Shown: positions 8,340 through 16,964 of the stretch, piece by piece
Numbering within the stretch: position 1 is the first letter of the stretch
Layout: every line of letters starts with the position of its first letter
Assembly: GCF_900626075.1 (NCBI RefSeq)
Contig: NZ_UYZY01000002.1
Span: 620,001 to 684,000, forward strand
Length of the DNA: 64,000 bases
Direction of reading: 5' to 3'
Source: Clostridium transplantifaecale
GTDB taxonomy: Bacteria; Bacillota; Clostridia; Lachnospirales; Lachnospiraceae
The notes under the pieces: generated by a model
What the model was told of the DNA's origin: nothing
Database searches by the model: none
Seen by the model: only the letters and a program-made list of their open reading frames with translations
Translations under genes and position numbers: made by a program

Positions 8340-9932
8340 TTATTTCTTAGCCTCCTTCAACCATGAACTGATCATAGACGCTATGATTTCGGGATTTGTC
8401 TTAGCAAAGTCTTTTACCTTCTCCGCAGGATTCTGACTCTTCTTAATCTTTTCACTGAGTTCTATGTTGACTGCATTGTCCTCAGCCCGGTTGACCGCTT
8501 CCCCGAGAGGTCCTCCCTCCGGAATAATCAGGCCGTCTGCCGGTCCGAATAAGGCCTCATCCTCCCTGGCAATCTTCCTGCCTTTCCTGATCATCATGAT
8601 AATCGACATCAGAATAAGGATAATCAGTGCGGCTGCCGCATAAAGAATCAACCGGTTATTCCAGATTGCCGCTCCGCCCGACTGTGCAGGAACTGCATCA
8701 GGTACCTTGGCCTCCGTATTTTCCAACTGCTTGAAGCTGGTCACAACGATATCTTCGGGCGCTATATTCGCCGCCTTGGAAGCCGCCTCTATCAGCTGTT
8801 GTTTCTTTGTCTCCGTCAGATTGTTATCATTGACGGAAATTGCCACCGTAGCTTTCTGAAGCTCCACGTTGTCTTTCTCTATCTGGCGTTTTATGTAACT
8901 TACGATATAATCCACATTGCGGTAATAGTCACCATTACGGCCGGCTGTTCCGCCGCCTGCGGCCCCTCCATAAGTGGGTATATCCGTATTATTCTCCTCA
9001 CCGGCGATCCCTCCGGCTCCGGGCAGAGTTCCGCCCGTGCCACCCTGTTCCTGGAAGTCTTTCACTATTCCCTGTCCGTTTTCCTCTGGAACATAGCGTA
9101 GGTCTTCCGTGATCATCTTGTCGTAATCGATTACAACTGTAGCCGATACTCTGATCTGACCCGGTTTATATCCGAGCGCCAATACATTTTTGATTTTATT
9201 TTCCAGCTTTTCTTCCACGCGCTCCTCAAAATCGAGACGGCTTAATCCATACAGATTTCCGTCCCCCACATCGCCGGATACCAGCTCCTGCATCGTGTCT
9301 GCATTAATTACCGCTACATTCTCCGGGAGAAGACGGGGCACGCTGTTTGCCACCAGTTTCTTGATCGCCGCAACTTTATCGGGTGAAAGCTCATAAGATG
9401 GAAAAAAGGACAGGGAGACAGAACCCGTGCTGTCAGAATCCTGTTCTTCCCACACATAGGTACTGTCATCCGGAACATTCAAAGTGACGATGGCATTCTT
9501 AACACCATTCATATCTTTTAATGTCCTCTCTATCCTGTCCTGAAGATTTAATAATAAATATTGTTTTTTTTCAAATTCGGTCGTGGTAAATCCCGTGTTA
9601 TTCGAGAATATATCAAATGGAAGCGCCGTTTTAGGATAACCTAATACAGACATGTCAAGCATGACATCCCCTATCTCCGATTCCGGAACTATAACTTCTC
9701 CATCTGAATTTCTTTTTGCTTCTATATCTTTACTCTGCAGAACGGCAAATACCTCTGCATTCTCTTCTCTCGATATACCGGGAAACAAAACTTCATAGTT
9801 ACTGTTTTTCGTATTCAAGTAAACTGTTGCCAGTAATGCAACAATGGCAGCCGTACCTATACCGGCTGCTATTTTTCCATTCCTGCTTTTAAAAAAGGCA
9901 GGAATTCCTTTTATTTTATCATTAATTCCCAT
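8340..9932 (-). CDS. fliF: Flagellar MS-ring protein FliF
   Basis: FliF forms the membrane MS ring, the platform on which the switch and export apparatus assemble. The 530-residue protein has a first membrane segment at about residues 20-40 (IAAGIGTAAIVALLATVYL), the periplasmic YscJ-like domain with LLNLQDRIERTLKDMNGVKN and FFPSYELSPDKVAAIKKLVA, a Gly-rich linker (GGTGGTLPGAGGIAGE), a second membrane segment at about 430-450 (LILYAAAALIILILMSIIMM) and a cytoplasmic FliG-binding tail. All expected domains are present and the length matches the family. Confidence 0.96.
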   Translation of the reverse strand: MGINDKIKGIPAFFKSRNGKIAAGIGTAAIVALLATVYLNTKNSNYEVLFPGISREENAEVFAVLQSKDIEAKRNSDGEVIVPESEIGDVMLDMSVLGYPKTALPFDIFSNNTGFTTTEFEKKQYLLLNLQDRIERTLKDMNGVKNAIVTLNVPDDSTYVWEEQDSDSTGSVSLSFFPSYELSPDKVAAIKKLVANSVPRLLPENVAVINADTMQELVSGDVGDGNLYGLSRLDFEERVEEKLENKIKNVLALGYKPGQIRVSATVVIDYDKMITEDLRYVPEENGQGIVKDFQEQGGTGGTLPGAGGIAGEENNTDIPTYGGAAGGGTAGRNGDYYRNVDYIVSYIKRQIEKDNVELQKATVAISVNDNNLTETKKQQLIEAASKAANIAPEDIVVTSFKQLENTEAKVPDAVPAQSGGAAIWNNRLILYAAAALIILILMSIIMMIRKGRKIAREDEALFGPADGLIIPEGGPLGEAVNRAEDNAVNIELSEKIKKSQNPAEKVKDFAKTNPEIIASMISSWLKEAKK

Positions 9933-9952
9933 ACTCTATCCTGCAAATATAA

Positions 9953-10255
9953 TTAGATTTGCATCCCCATTATTTGATTATAGGCACCTACGGCCCTGCT
10001 TGTTAACTGTGTCGTAAACTCAATTGCTGCGGCGCTTTTCTCAGCCTGGATGAGTGCGGTATGCAGATCGTCTATCTGCCCTGTGGCCAGTAATTTGTCC
10101 ACCTCTTCTCCTTTAGCGCTTTCCTCCTGCGCCGTCTGAATTGCTTCCTGTAATATGTTCTTAAACTCTTTTTCCGGCCTCTTGCTGCCACTCTGTTTCC
10201 CTGCTTCTTCCAGAGACGAAACTATATCCATTTTTGTGATTGGAACTATAAACAT
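9953..10255 (-). CDS. fliE: Flagellar hook-basal body adapter FliE
   Basis: FliE connects the MS ring to the rod. The 100-residue protein has the conserved EFKNILQEAIQTAQEESAKG helix, the DKLLATGQIDDLHTALIQAE motif and a C-terminus EFTTQLTSRAVGAYNQIMGM, all diagnostic of FliE. GAGGGAG lies upstream of the ATG. It is the first gene of the flagellar run here. In most Firmicutes flgB and flgC come directly before fliE; neither is present, so those rod genes must lie elsewhere. A sigma-A-type promoter lies about 100 bp upstream (10347-10375). Confidence 0.94.
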   Translation of the reverse strand: MFIVPITKMDIVSSLEEAGKQSGSKRPEKEFKNILQEAIQTAQEESAKGEEVDKLLATGQIDDLHTALIQAEKSAAAIEFTTQLTSRAVGAYNQIMGMQI

Positions 10256-10346
10256 AACGGCTCCCTCAATACAATTTTGTATTTTTTCTTTCTTTTTTCT
10301 TACGCTAAATATGTAAATAAATTAATTTTTTTGTAACTTTTTAATT

Positions 10347-10375
10347 ATCATAACATTCCGGCGATAAAATGTAAA
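10347..10375 (-). promoter_or_regulatory. Sigma-A-type promoter of the flagellar operon
   Basis: On the minus strand the sequence reads TTTACA (10375-10370), a 17-bp spacer and TATGAT (10352-10347). Transcription would start near 10340, leaving an untranslated leader of about 85 nt before fliE. It lies in the 292-bp gap between fliE and the next gene and is the best -35/-10 pair on that strand. No sigma-D (TAAA-N15-GCCGATAA) match is apparent. Confidence 0.65.
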
Positions 10376-10449
10376 TATAAAAAGCCATTGGATTTTACTG
10401 GAAATCTGCTTTATTTAAATAAAAAAATATTCATTTTTCCTTTGGACAG

Positions 10450-10506
10450 AAAAAGCAGAAAGGGAGGTTATTTTCTATCAAATGTCTTCTCCATTTCTGC
10501 CTTTTT
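10450..10506 (-). terminator. Intrinsic terminator downstream of the cell-wall protein genes
   Basis: On the minus strand an AAAAAGGCAGAAATGGAG arm (10506-10489) pairs imperfectly with CTCCCTTTCTGC (10466-10455), followed directly by TTTTTC. The loop is about 20 nt. It lies about 40 bp after the stop of the last choline-binding-type gene and before the fliE promoter, so it separates the two transcription units. The remaining sequence from about 10256 to 10547 is AT-rich with no other gene. Confidence 0.6.
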
Positions 10507-10547
10507 CGTACTGTTTTTTTATCTGTCTGTTATTGCTGCCTCAGCTG

Positions 10548-11753
10548 TTATCTGTTAGCCCAGATGCCGTCTGCGTTTACATATCTGCCGTCGATTGTCA
10601 CGTTTCTCATCATACTTCCGTCCGATGGGTTTAAATAATACCAGTTTCCGTTATTTAACAGCCAGCCGGTCTGCATTCTTCCATCGCCGTCCATGTAATA
10701 CAGATTGCCGTTTATATTAGCCCAGCCGGTCTGCACTTCTCCGCTGTCTCCCAGCAGATACCACTGCTTATCGAGTTCCAGCCAGCCGGTCTGCATCTCG
10801 CCGTTGCTGTTCATATAATATTTTTTGCCATTTTTACTCTGCCAGCCGGTCAAAATATAACCGCCTCCGTCAAACAGATACCATTTGCCGTCAATAGCCG
10901 CCCAGTCTCCGGCCGGGTAACTGCCATCCGCATTTCGGTACCACCAGCCGTTCTTGTCATGCCGCCAGCCCAAATCATTCGGCGTCATATTCTGTCCCGA
11001 CGGTGTCGCACCCGCTCCGTTATCCACAAAAGGGGACGTCTCATCCGCATCAACTCTTAATTCGTCGGAATAAACCCAGTCTCCGCTGGTCATGTATTTT
11101 AACTCCTCGGAATCTTTCGGAACCGCCCTGACACAAAATTTGTATCTTCCCGCCTCCGTAATATAGGGATGAAAATCATAGAATGTAGTGCTTACCCTGT
11201 CTACGCTATGGATAATCTGCTCTCCCTTGAAGAGTTTGAGTTCATAAGCGCCCGCACCCTCCACCGCCTCCCAGTCGGCTTTCCCGACCGGATATCCTTT
11301 CCACTCGGCGTCATCCGGCTCGTCCAGCTTTCCGCTTGCCGGCTGGAGCTTTACGGTGAGATAAAGCGTCTCATAATTCTTATCTTTGGAGGCCGAACCG
11401 TACTCGCCTCCCGTAATCTGATATTTGCTGGATCCCGTTACCTTGAAATAATATCCCGTCTTTGCATGAATATTGATTTTAATTTTGGGGACATCTCCTA
11501 TTTTCCATGAGTCCTTCGGCGGTTTCACCCATTCATAAGAACCTATCTCATACTGGTTATCCGTTGTTGTTATCATAACCGTCGCTTCATCATAATCCGT
11601 ATCTGCCTCTACGTTTGACCTCACATCAACTCTTATAAATGTAATCGGAGTCCTTGTTTCGGGTTTTCTGGCAGCAAAACATGGACCTGCACACAGAAGC
11701 GCAAGACCTGCCGCAATAATTCCCGTCCATATTTTTTTGCTGGTAACATGCAT
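10548..11753 (-). CDS. Secreted protein with choline-binding-type cell-wall repeats (paralogue 2)
   Basis: A 401-residue exported protein. Residues 1-27 are a signal peptide ending PCFA before ARKPE. Residues about 35-135 form a domain I do not recognise (GYYFKVTGSSKYQITGG). Residues about 140-240 look fibronectin-III-like (GKADWEAVEGAGAYELKLFK, YKFCVRAVPK). Residues about 262-398 hold six or seven 20-residue aromatic repeats such as GNWYYLNPSDGSM and NGNLYYMDGDGRMQTGW, the PF01473-type wall-binding module. It is the last gene of the unit, 27 bp after its paralogue, with a terminator behind it. No catalytic domain is visible, so a structural or binding role is inferred. Confidence 0.8.
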   Translation of the reverse strand: MHVTSKKIWTGIIAAGLALLCAGPCFAARKPETRTPITFIRVDVRSNVEADTDYDEATVMITTTDNQYEIGSYEWVKPPKDSWKIGDVPKIKINIHAKTGYYFKVTGSSKYQITGGEYGSASKDKNYETLYLTVKLQPASGKLDEPDDAEWKGYPVGKADWEAVEGAGAYELKLFKGEQIIHSVDRVSTTFYDFHPYITEAGRYKFCVRAVPKDSEELKYMTSGDWVYSDELRVDADETSPFVDNGAGATPSGQNMTPNDLGWRHDKNGWWYRNADGSYPAGDWAAIDGKWYLFDGGGYILTGWQSKNGKKYYMNSNGEMQTGWLELDKQWYLLGDSGEVQTGWANINGNLYYMDGDGRMQTGWLLNNGNWYYLNPSDGSMMRNVTIDGRYVNADGIWANR

Positions 11754-11780
11754 AAAAACTTACCCCTCTCTCAGTTGTTC

Positions 11781-13004
11781 TTACGGAATCCAGACTCCGT
11801 CCTGATTAATATAATAACTCTCCACCACCGTGTTTGTCATCATTTTTCCATCGGCGGGATTCAGATAATACCAGTTATCCTTCCATTTGAGCCATCCTGT
11901 GGCCTTCACACCGTCCGGTCCCGTAAAATACCAGCTTCCGTCCGTCTGGATCCAGCTTGATACCATCTTTTTTCCTTCCGGGCTGAAGTAGTACCATTTC
12001 CGGTTATCCTGATACCAGCCCGTAATCATATCTCCATTACTGGTGAGATAGTATTCATCCGTTCCATACTTCTGCCAGCCGGTCATCATATATCCGTTCA
12101 TGTCGAACAGATACCACTTGTCATTAATATACTGCCAGCCGTTTTTCGTATAGGATCCATCCTGGTTTTTGAACCACCAGCCGTTCTGATCCCGAATCCA
12201 GCCGTTATTTTGACTGCCGGACGGCGTACCTGAGGAACTGGACGGACCTCCCTGGGAGGAACCGGAACTTCCCGTCGACGACGAACCGGAATGGCCGGAT
12301 GAGGCTGCTTCCTTTTTATCAATATCCAGCTCGTCCGACTCGATCCATTCTCCCGAATCCAGATATTTGCTGTCCCCATCTTTCGGTATCGCCCTAACCT
12401 TAAATGTATAGGTTCCCTGCTTATCCATAAACGGGTAGAAATTGCAGCTTGTCCCCGTTACCTTGTCCTTATGTTCCACCAGTGTATTTCCTCTGTATAA
12501 CTTCACCTCGTAGGCATTGGCATTTTCCACCTTGTCCCACTTTGCTTTTCCAAGGGAATCTTCATCCCAGTATGCACTCCCCGTATTACCCAAGGTGCCG
12601 CTGACTGCTTTTAATTTGATTGTGAGTTCTGCCGTCTCACCTTCATCTGTTATTTTTAAAGAGGTACAGGAACCGCCTCCATGGACGGATACCTTGCTCT
12701 TACTCATTCCTTTTTTGAAATAATACTCGTCATTTGCACCGATGTATATCTTGATTTTCGGCTCTTCGCCCGCTTTCCATCCACTGCTCTTCCCTGAGAA
12801 CTCCCAGGAGTCGACGCTGTAGCGGGAACTGCTGACCGCCACGTTTACATCCGCGCCGGAATCTCCTGCTTCGATGGAGGATTCAACGGTAATTGATATT
12901 TTCGTGATTTCATCGGAGGTCTCCGCCCCATAGGCAGCAAAAGAACTGCCGCTTAACGACAGTAACAATAAAATGCCTATTAATTTCTTACTTATTTTTC
13001 CCAT
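11781..13004 (-). CDS. Secreted protein with choline-binding-type cell-wall repeats (paralogue 1)
   Basis: A 407-residue exported protein with the same architecture as its downstream neighbour: a signal peptide (cleavage expected after AAYGA, about residue 27), an unrecognised domain with YYFKKGMSKSKVSVHGG (about 85-105), a fibronectin-III-like domain (GKAKWDKVENANAYEVKLYR), a Ser/Gly/Pro linker (about 235-265) and six or seven aromatic repeats (NGWQYINDKWYLFDMNGYM, DNWYYLNPADGKM). The two proteins clearly arose by tandem duplication but have diverged throughout. Its start is 8 bp after the NlpC/P60 gene, indicating co-expression with a peptidoglycan hydrolase. Confidence 0.8.
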   Translation of the reverse strand: MGKISKKLIGILLLLSLSGSSFAAYGAETSDEITKISITVESSIEAGDSGADVNVAVSSSRYSVDSWEFSGKSSGWKAGEEPKIKIYIGANDEYYFKKGMSKSKVSVHGGGSCTSLKITDEGETAELTIKLKAVSGTLGNTGSAYWDEDSLGKAKWDKVENANAYEVKLYRGNTLVEHKDKVTGTSCNFYPFMDKQGTYTFKVRAIPKDGDSKYLDSGEWIESDELDIDKKEAASSGHSGSSSTGSSGSSQGGPSSSSGTPSGSQNNGWIRDQNGWWFKNQDGSYTKNGWQYINDKWYLFDMNGYMMTGWQKYGTDEYYLTSNGDMITGWYQDNRKWYYFSPEGKKMVSSWIQTDGSWYFTGPDGVKATGWLKWKDNWYYLNPADGKMMTNTVVESYYINQDGVWIP

Positions 13005-13012
13005 AGTCCGTT

Positions 13013-14242
13013 TTACCCCCTGGGACGTCTGATCCCCAAAATCGTTCTGTATGTGACATCGTCACTGATTTTAATACCTTCTTTTGCTGAACTGGCGTGG
13101 ACAATTCTCCCGTCTCCGATGGAGATTGCCACGTGGCCGGCATAAAATACAAGATCCCCCGGCTGCAGATCATCAAAGGCCACTTTTTGTCCGTACTGTG
13201 ATTGCTCCGCCGATGTTCTTGGGATACTGATTCCAAAATGTTTATAGACTGACTGGGCAAACCCCGAACAGTCCGCGCCGTTTGTCAGACTTGTTCCTCC
13301 CCATACATACGGGTTCCCTACAAACTGAAGCGCAAAGTCGGCAATTGCCCTTCCCTCCGCCGTTCCGCCTGTGCTTTTTACAATCTGCTTTCCGGTATTC
13401 CCTTTTGCAGGGCTGTTATTAAACTGGCTGCCGGAGAAAGTGCCGTTTCCCGATCTGTTCCCGTTATTGCGGGCCTGCTGTTTCAGCCGTTCTCTCTCCT
13501 CGACCCTCATGATTCTCAGCTTTTCCGTCTGCTTTCTGACGTCTTCTGCATAGAGGGCAGCATCTGTTTTTGCCTTATCAAGCTTTTCGTTAAAATCGGA
13601 AATCTCGGCTTTTTTAGCAGAAACAGTCTGTTGCAGTTCCTTCTTTTCCGCCAGATATTCCTGCTCCATGACCTCCATCTCGGCTTTTTCCTCTTCCAGC
13701 CGGTTTTTTAGTTCTTCAGCATGGTAGCGGACTTCCTTATATCGGAGTATCATGTTCTGATCGTATTCATACAACTGCCGAAAGTACTCATTTTCACAGA
13801 GTGCGTCCGACAGGCTGTTGGATTTTAAGAGAATATCGAGATAATCGGGTTCTCCTTTTTCATAGACATACCGGATTCTCTTTTTCATTGCATCGTACTG
13901 GTCTCTCTCGTCGGATGCGGCCCGATCATATGCCTTTTCTGCTGCGCGCAGTGAGACTTTTTTTTCTTCCAGCTCTTCTTCCAAAACCTGGATTGTGACG
14001 AGAAGGGCGGTCAGTTTGTCTTCCAGTTCCGATACCTGCTGCGTTGCAAAATCCTTATTCTTTTGAATTGTATCTATCTCTTGATTGACAGAATCGAGTC
14101 TGTCCTGTGACTTCTTTTTTTCTTTCTCTGTCTGTGTGATGGGCGTCGCATAGATGACGCCCGCAAATACCATCTGGAACAGAAGAAGTAGTATCACAGA
14201 CCGGACCGCTGTTTCTGCAAATCTGCCCTTCCCCCACTTCAT
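13013..14242 (-). CDS. Secreted coiled-coil NlpC/P60 peptidoglycan hydrolase
   Basis: A 409-residue protein, probably a D,L-endopeptidase that cuts stem peptides in the wall. Residues about 12-33 form a signal peptide or membrane segment (VILLLLFQMVFAGVIYA). Residues about 35-270 are a long coiled coil, as in CwlO- and PcsB-type enzymes. Residues about 295-409 are the NlpC/P60 domain, with the catalytic Cys in GADCSGF, the His in GHVAISIGDGRIVHAS and the start motif ADFALQFVGNPYVWGG. Such coiled coils usually mediate control by FtsEX-like partners; none is encoded nearby. It begins 5 bp after the fumarase beta gene, so readthrough from the metabolic operon is possible. Confidence 0.9.
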   Translation of the reverse strand: MKWGKGRFAETAVRSVILLLLFQMVFAGVIYATPITQTEKEKKKSQDRLDSVNQEIDTIQKNKDFATQQVSELEDKLTALLVTIQVLEEELEEKKVSLRAAEKAYDRAASDERDQYDAMKKRIRYVYEKGEPDYLDILLKSNSLSDALCENEYFRQLYEYDQNMILRYKEVRYHAEELKNRLEEEKAEMEVMEQEYLAEKKELQQTVSAKKAEISDFNEKLDKAKTDAALYAEDVRKQTEKLRIMRVEERERLKQQARNNGNRSGNGTFSGSQFNNSPAKGNTGKQIVKSTGGTAEGRAIADFALQFVGNPYVWGGTSLTNGADCSGFAQSVYKHFGISIPRTSAEQSQYGQKVAFDDLQPGDLVFYAGHVAISIGDGRIVHASSAKEGIKISDDVTYRTILGIRRPRG

Positions 14243-14247
14243 ATCCT

Positions 14248-14799
14248 TTAAATTTCTTTATATTTCAGCAATGCGGTTTCATACAAGTTATTACCCTCCG
14301 AATCAATCACAACGATGACAGGAAAATTCTCCACCTTAAGTTCCCTGATTGCTTCCGTGCCTAAATCGTCATAGGCAACTACGGTTGATTCCTTAATGCA
14401 CTTTGAAAGGAGGGCTCCTGCGCCTCCGATTGCCGCGAAATAGACGGAACCGTTTCTTACAATGGCATCGATTACTTCTTTGCTTCTCTTTCCCTTGCCA
14501 ATCATAGCTCCCATGCCGAGATCCAGAAGTTCCGGCGTATACCGGTCCATACGGCTGGCCGTAGTCGGGCCTGCGGAACCAATCGGCCGCCCTTCCCTGG
14601 CCGGGGACGGTCCCATATAATATATGACATTACCCTTTATATCAACCGGAAGATTCTCACCTTCCTGCAGCGCCTCCTGCATCCTCTTATGGGCCGCGTC
14701 GCGCGCCGTATAAATGGTTCCTGTTATGTATACATAATCTCCTGCTTTTAAACTTTTTGCCGTTTCTTTATCAACCGGCGCTGTAATTTTCTTCTCCAT
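14248..14799 (-). CDS. fumB: Class I fumarate hydratase, beta subunit
   Basis: A 183-residue protein matching the C-terminal (beta) domain of iron-sulfur fumarases and tartrate dehydratases: LKAGDYVYITGTIYTARDAAHKRM near the N-terminus, YYMGPSPAREGRPIGSAGPTTASRMD in the active-site region, and IGKGKRSKEVIDAI. With the alpha subunit it interconverts fumarate and malate. It lies 69 bp after the alpha gene. Sequence alone does not separate fumarase from L-tartrate dehydratase; the aspartase and malic enzyme neighbours favour fumarase. Confidence 0.9.
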   Translation of the reverse strand: MEKKITAPVDKETAKSLKAGDYVYITGTIYTARDAAHKRMQEALQEGENLPVDIKGNVIYYMGPSPAREGRPIGSAGPTTASRMDRYTPELLDLGMGAMIGKGKRSKEVIDAIVRNGSVYFAAIGGAGALLSKCIKESTVVAYDDLGTEAIRELKVENFPVIVVIDSEGNNLYETALLKYKEI

Positions 14800-14868
14800 T
14801 TGACCTTTCCTCCGTCTGTTACCTTATCCTGTCTTTTATGTGCCGGACTTCTTCCTGTTTAACCCCGA

Positions 14869-15711
14869 TCAAAGCACTCTGTGAGCATGACGGTTTACGT
14901 GACAACAGATGTTAACGGCCATAGGAAGACCGGCAATATGGGTTGGATAGGTCTCTATGTTTACGGCAAGCGCGGTCGTGCTGCCCCCCAGGCCTCCCGG
15001 CCCGATTCCCAGCTTATTAATCTTTTCCAGCATCTCTTTTTCAAGTTCCCTCACATATTCAACAGGTGACTCTTCTTCCAGGTTTCTGGTAAGGGCGTGT
15101 TTTGCCATCAGTGCACACTTTTCAAAGGTGCCTCCGATTCCGACTCCTACAACCATAGGAGGACAGGCATTCGGGCCTGCGTCGCGGACCGCGGTCAGGA
15201 TGGATTCCTTTACCCCTTCGATTCCGTCGGCCGGTTTCAGCATAAATACCCGGCTCATATTCTCACTTCCAAATCCCTTTGGCGCAACGGTGATGTCAAC
15301 CTGCTCTCCTTCCACTATCTCATAATGGATAATGGCAGGTGTGTTATCCTTTGTATTTTCGCGGAATATCGGATCTTTTACAACGGATTTTCTTAAAAAT
15401 CCCTCCGTATATCCCTGTCTTACGCCTTCATTGATTGCCTCTGTGAGAGAGCCTCCCTCCAGATGAACTTCCTGTCCTACTTTGATAAATACGACAGCCA
15501 TACCGGTGTCCTGGCAGATTGGTATCATATCCGAACCTGCAATCTCCAGATTTTCCTTCAGCTGATCGAGTATCTGCTGTCCGAGAGGAGATTTCTCCTC
15601 ATGGACAGCAGCTTCAAATACCTTTTTCATATCATCGGATAGAAAATGATTGGCTTCGATACACATTTCCTTTATATTTTTTGTTATTTCCTGAACATTT
15701 ATTGTTTTCAT
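14869..15711 (-). CDS. fumA: Class I fumarate hydratase, alpha subunit
   Basis: A 280-residue subunit of the two-subunit [4Fe-4S] fumarase. Visible motifs: PICQDTGMAVVFIKVG (cluster Cys), DAGPNACPPMVVGVGIGGT (second Cys) and NICCHVNRHAHRVL at the C-terminus. The start at 15711 (MKTINVQEI) is preferred over the in-frame ATG at 15729 because GGAAGAGG lies between them. It hydrates fumarate to L-malate. It follows malic enzyme by 42 bp and precedes the beta subunit, so the three genes form one unit. The oxygen-labile cluster fits an anaerobe. Confidence 0.92.
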   Translation of the reverse strand: MKTINVQEITKNIKEMCIEANHFLSDDMKKVFEAAVHEEKSPLGQQILDQLKENLEIAGSDMIPICQDTGMAVVFIKVGQEVHLEGGSLTEAINEGVRQGYTEGFLRKSVVKDPIFRENTKDNTPAIIHYEIVEGEQVDITVAPKGFGSENMSRVFMLKPADGIEGVKESILTAVRDAGPNACPPMVVGVGIGGTFEKCALMAKHALTRNLEEESPVEYVRELEKEMLEKINKLGIGPGGLGGSTTALAVNIETYPTHIAGLPMAVNICCHVNRHAHRVL

Positions 15712-15753
15712 AAAAGATGCCTCTTCCATTCGTTTTTTCGACCTGTATTTGTC

Positions 15754-16941
15754 TTAATCATACTGGATTTTCGTGGTTCTGGCAATCCCTTTTTTGATTG
15801 CTTCCCCGGCCACGGCCTCCGCCACCGTAACGGCTACATTTTTGTCCAGGGCCGACGGCAGAATATAATCCGGTTTTAACTGATCGTCCGGGATCATCGC
15901 CGCAATGGCGCGGGCTGCCTGCTGTTTCATCTCTTCCGTTATCTCTTTTGCACGCACCGACAGGGCGCCCTTAAAGATGCCGGGGAATACCAGGACATTA
16001 TTGATCTGATTCGGATAGTCGGACCGCCCTGTTCCCACAACGGCGGCGCCTCCTGCAATTGCCTCCTCCGGCATAATCTCCGGCACCGGATTGGCCATAG
16101 CAAAGACAATTCCATTATTCATCGAAGCCACCATCTCTTTTGTTACAAGACCCGGCCGTGAGACACCGACAAAGGCGTCGGCTCCTTTTAAAGCATCAGC
16201 CAGTGTTCCGTGTTCTTTCTCCCTGTTGCTGATATGGGATATTTTCTCCTGCCCTTCGTTCAGGCCTTCATCTCCCTCGCAGATAATCCCATTGATATCG
16301 CACATCAGAACATTTCCAAATCCCATGCTAATCAACAGATTGCCGATGGCAATTCCGGCGGCTCCGGCCCCGTTAATAACAATCTTAATTTTCCCCATCT
16401 CTTTCCCAGCCACCTTAATTGCATTTATCATAGCCGCAGCCACCACGATAGCCGTGCCGTGCTGATCGTCATGGAATACGGGAATATCACATACTTCCTT
16501 TAACCGCCTCTCAATCTCAAAACACCTGGGCGCCGAAATATCTTCCAGATTAATACCTCCGAAGCTCTTGGAAATCAGGCTGATCGTATTCACAATCGTA
16601 TCCGTATCCTTAGAGTCAATGCAGAGAGGAAAGGCATCTACATCCGCAAATTCCTTGAACAGTACGCATTTCCCCTCCATCACCGGCATTCCGGCCGCCG
16701 GCCCGATATCGCCCAGGCCAAGCACCGCTGTTCCGTCTGTAATAACGGCTACCAGATTGGATCGCCTTGTCAGTTTAAATGACTGATCGTAGTCCTCTGC
16801 AATGCGGCGGCATGGCTCCGCAACGCCTGGGGTGTATAAAAGGGATAAATCTTCTTTTGTGTTGATTTTCTTTCTGGAAATTACTTCGATTTTTCCTCCA
16901 AGCTCATAGTGGAGCTTCAGGGATTCTTCATTTACATTCAT
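15754..16941 (-). CDS. Malic enzyme (oxaloacetate-decarboxylating malate dehydrogenase)
   Basis: A 395-residue short bacterial malic enzyme that converts L-malate to pyruvate and CO2 with reduction of NAD(P). The N-terminal domain has LSLLYTPGVAEPCRRIAED and TDGTAVLGLGDIGPAAGMPV; the metal-binding area is DISAPRCFEIERRL with HDDQHGTAIV; and the nucleotide-binding domain has the GxGxxG motif in INGAGAAGIAIG (about 190-201). AAAAGGAGAC precedes the ATG. The intergenic repeat begins about 24 bp upstream of this start, so its promoter must lie in or beyond the repeat. Cofactor preference cannot be read from sequence here. Confidence 0.92.
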   Translation of the reverse strand: MNVNEESLKLHYELGGKIEVISRKKINTKEDLSLLYTPGVAEPCRRIAEDYDQSFKLTRRSNLVAVITDGTAVLGLGDIGPAAGMPVMEGKCVLFKEFADVDAFPLCIDSKDTDTIVNTISLISKSFGGINLEDISAPRCFEIERRLKEVCDIPVFHDDQHGTAIVVAAAMINAIKVAGKEMGKIKIVINGAGAAGIAIGNLLISMGFGNVLMCDINGIICEGDEGLNEGQEKISHISNREKEHGTLADALKGADAFVGVSRPGLVTKEMVASMNNGIVFAMANPVPEIMPEEAIAGGAAVVGTGRSDYPNQINNVLVFPGIFKGALSVRAKEITEEMKQQAARAIAAMIPDDQLKPDYILPSALDKNVAVTVAEAVAGEAIKKGIARTTKIQYD

Positions 16942-16964
16942 AATGTCTCCTTTTGATCTTTTTC

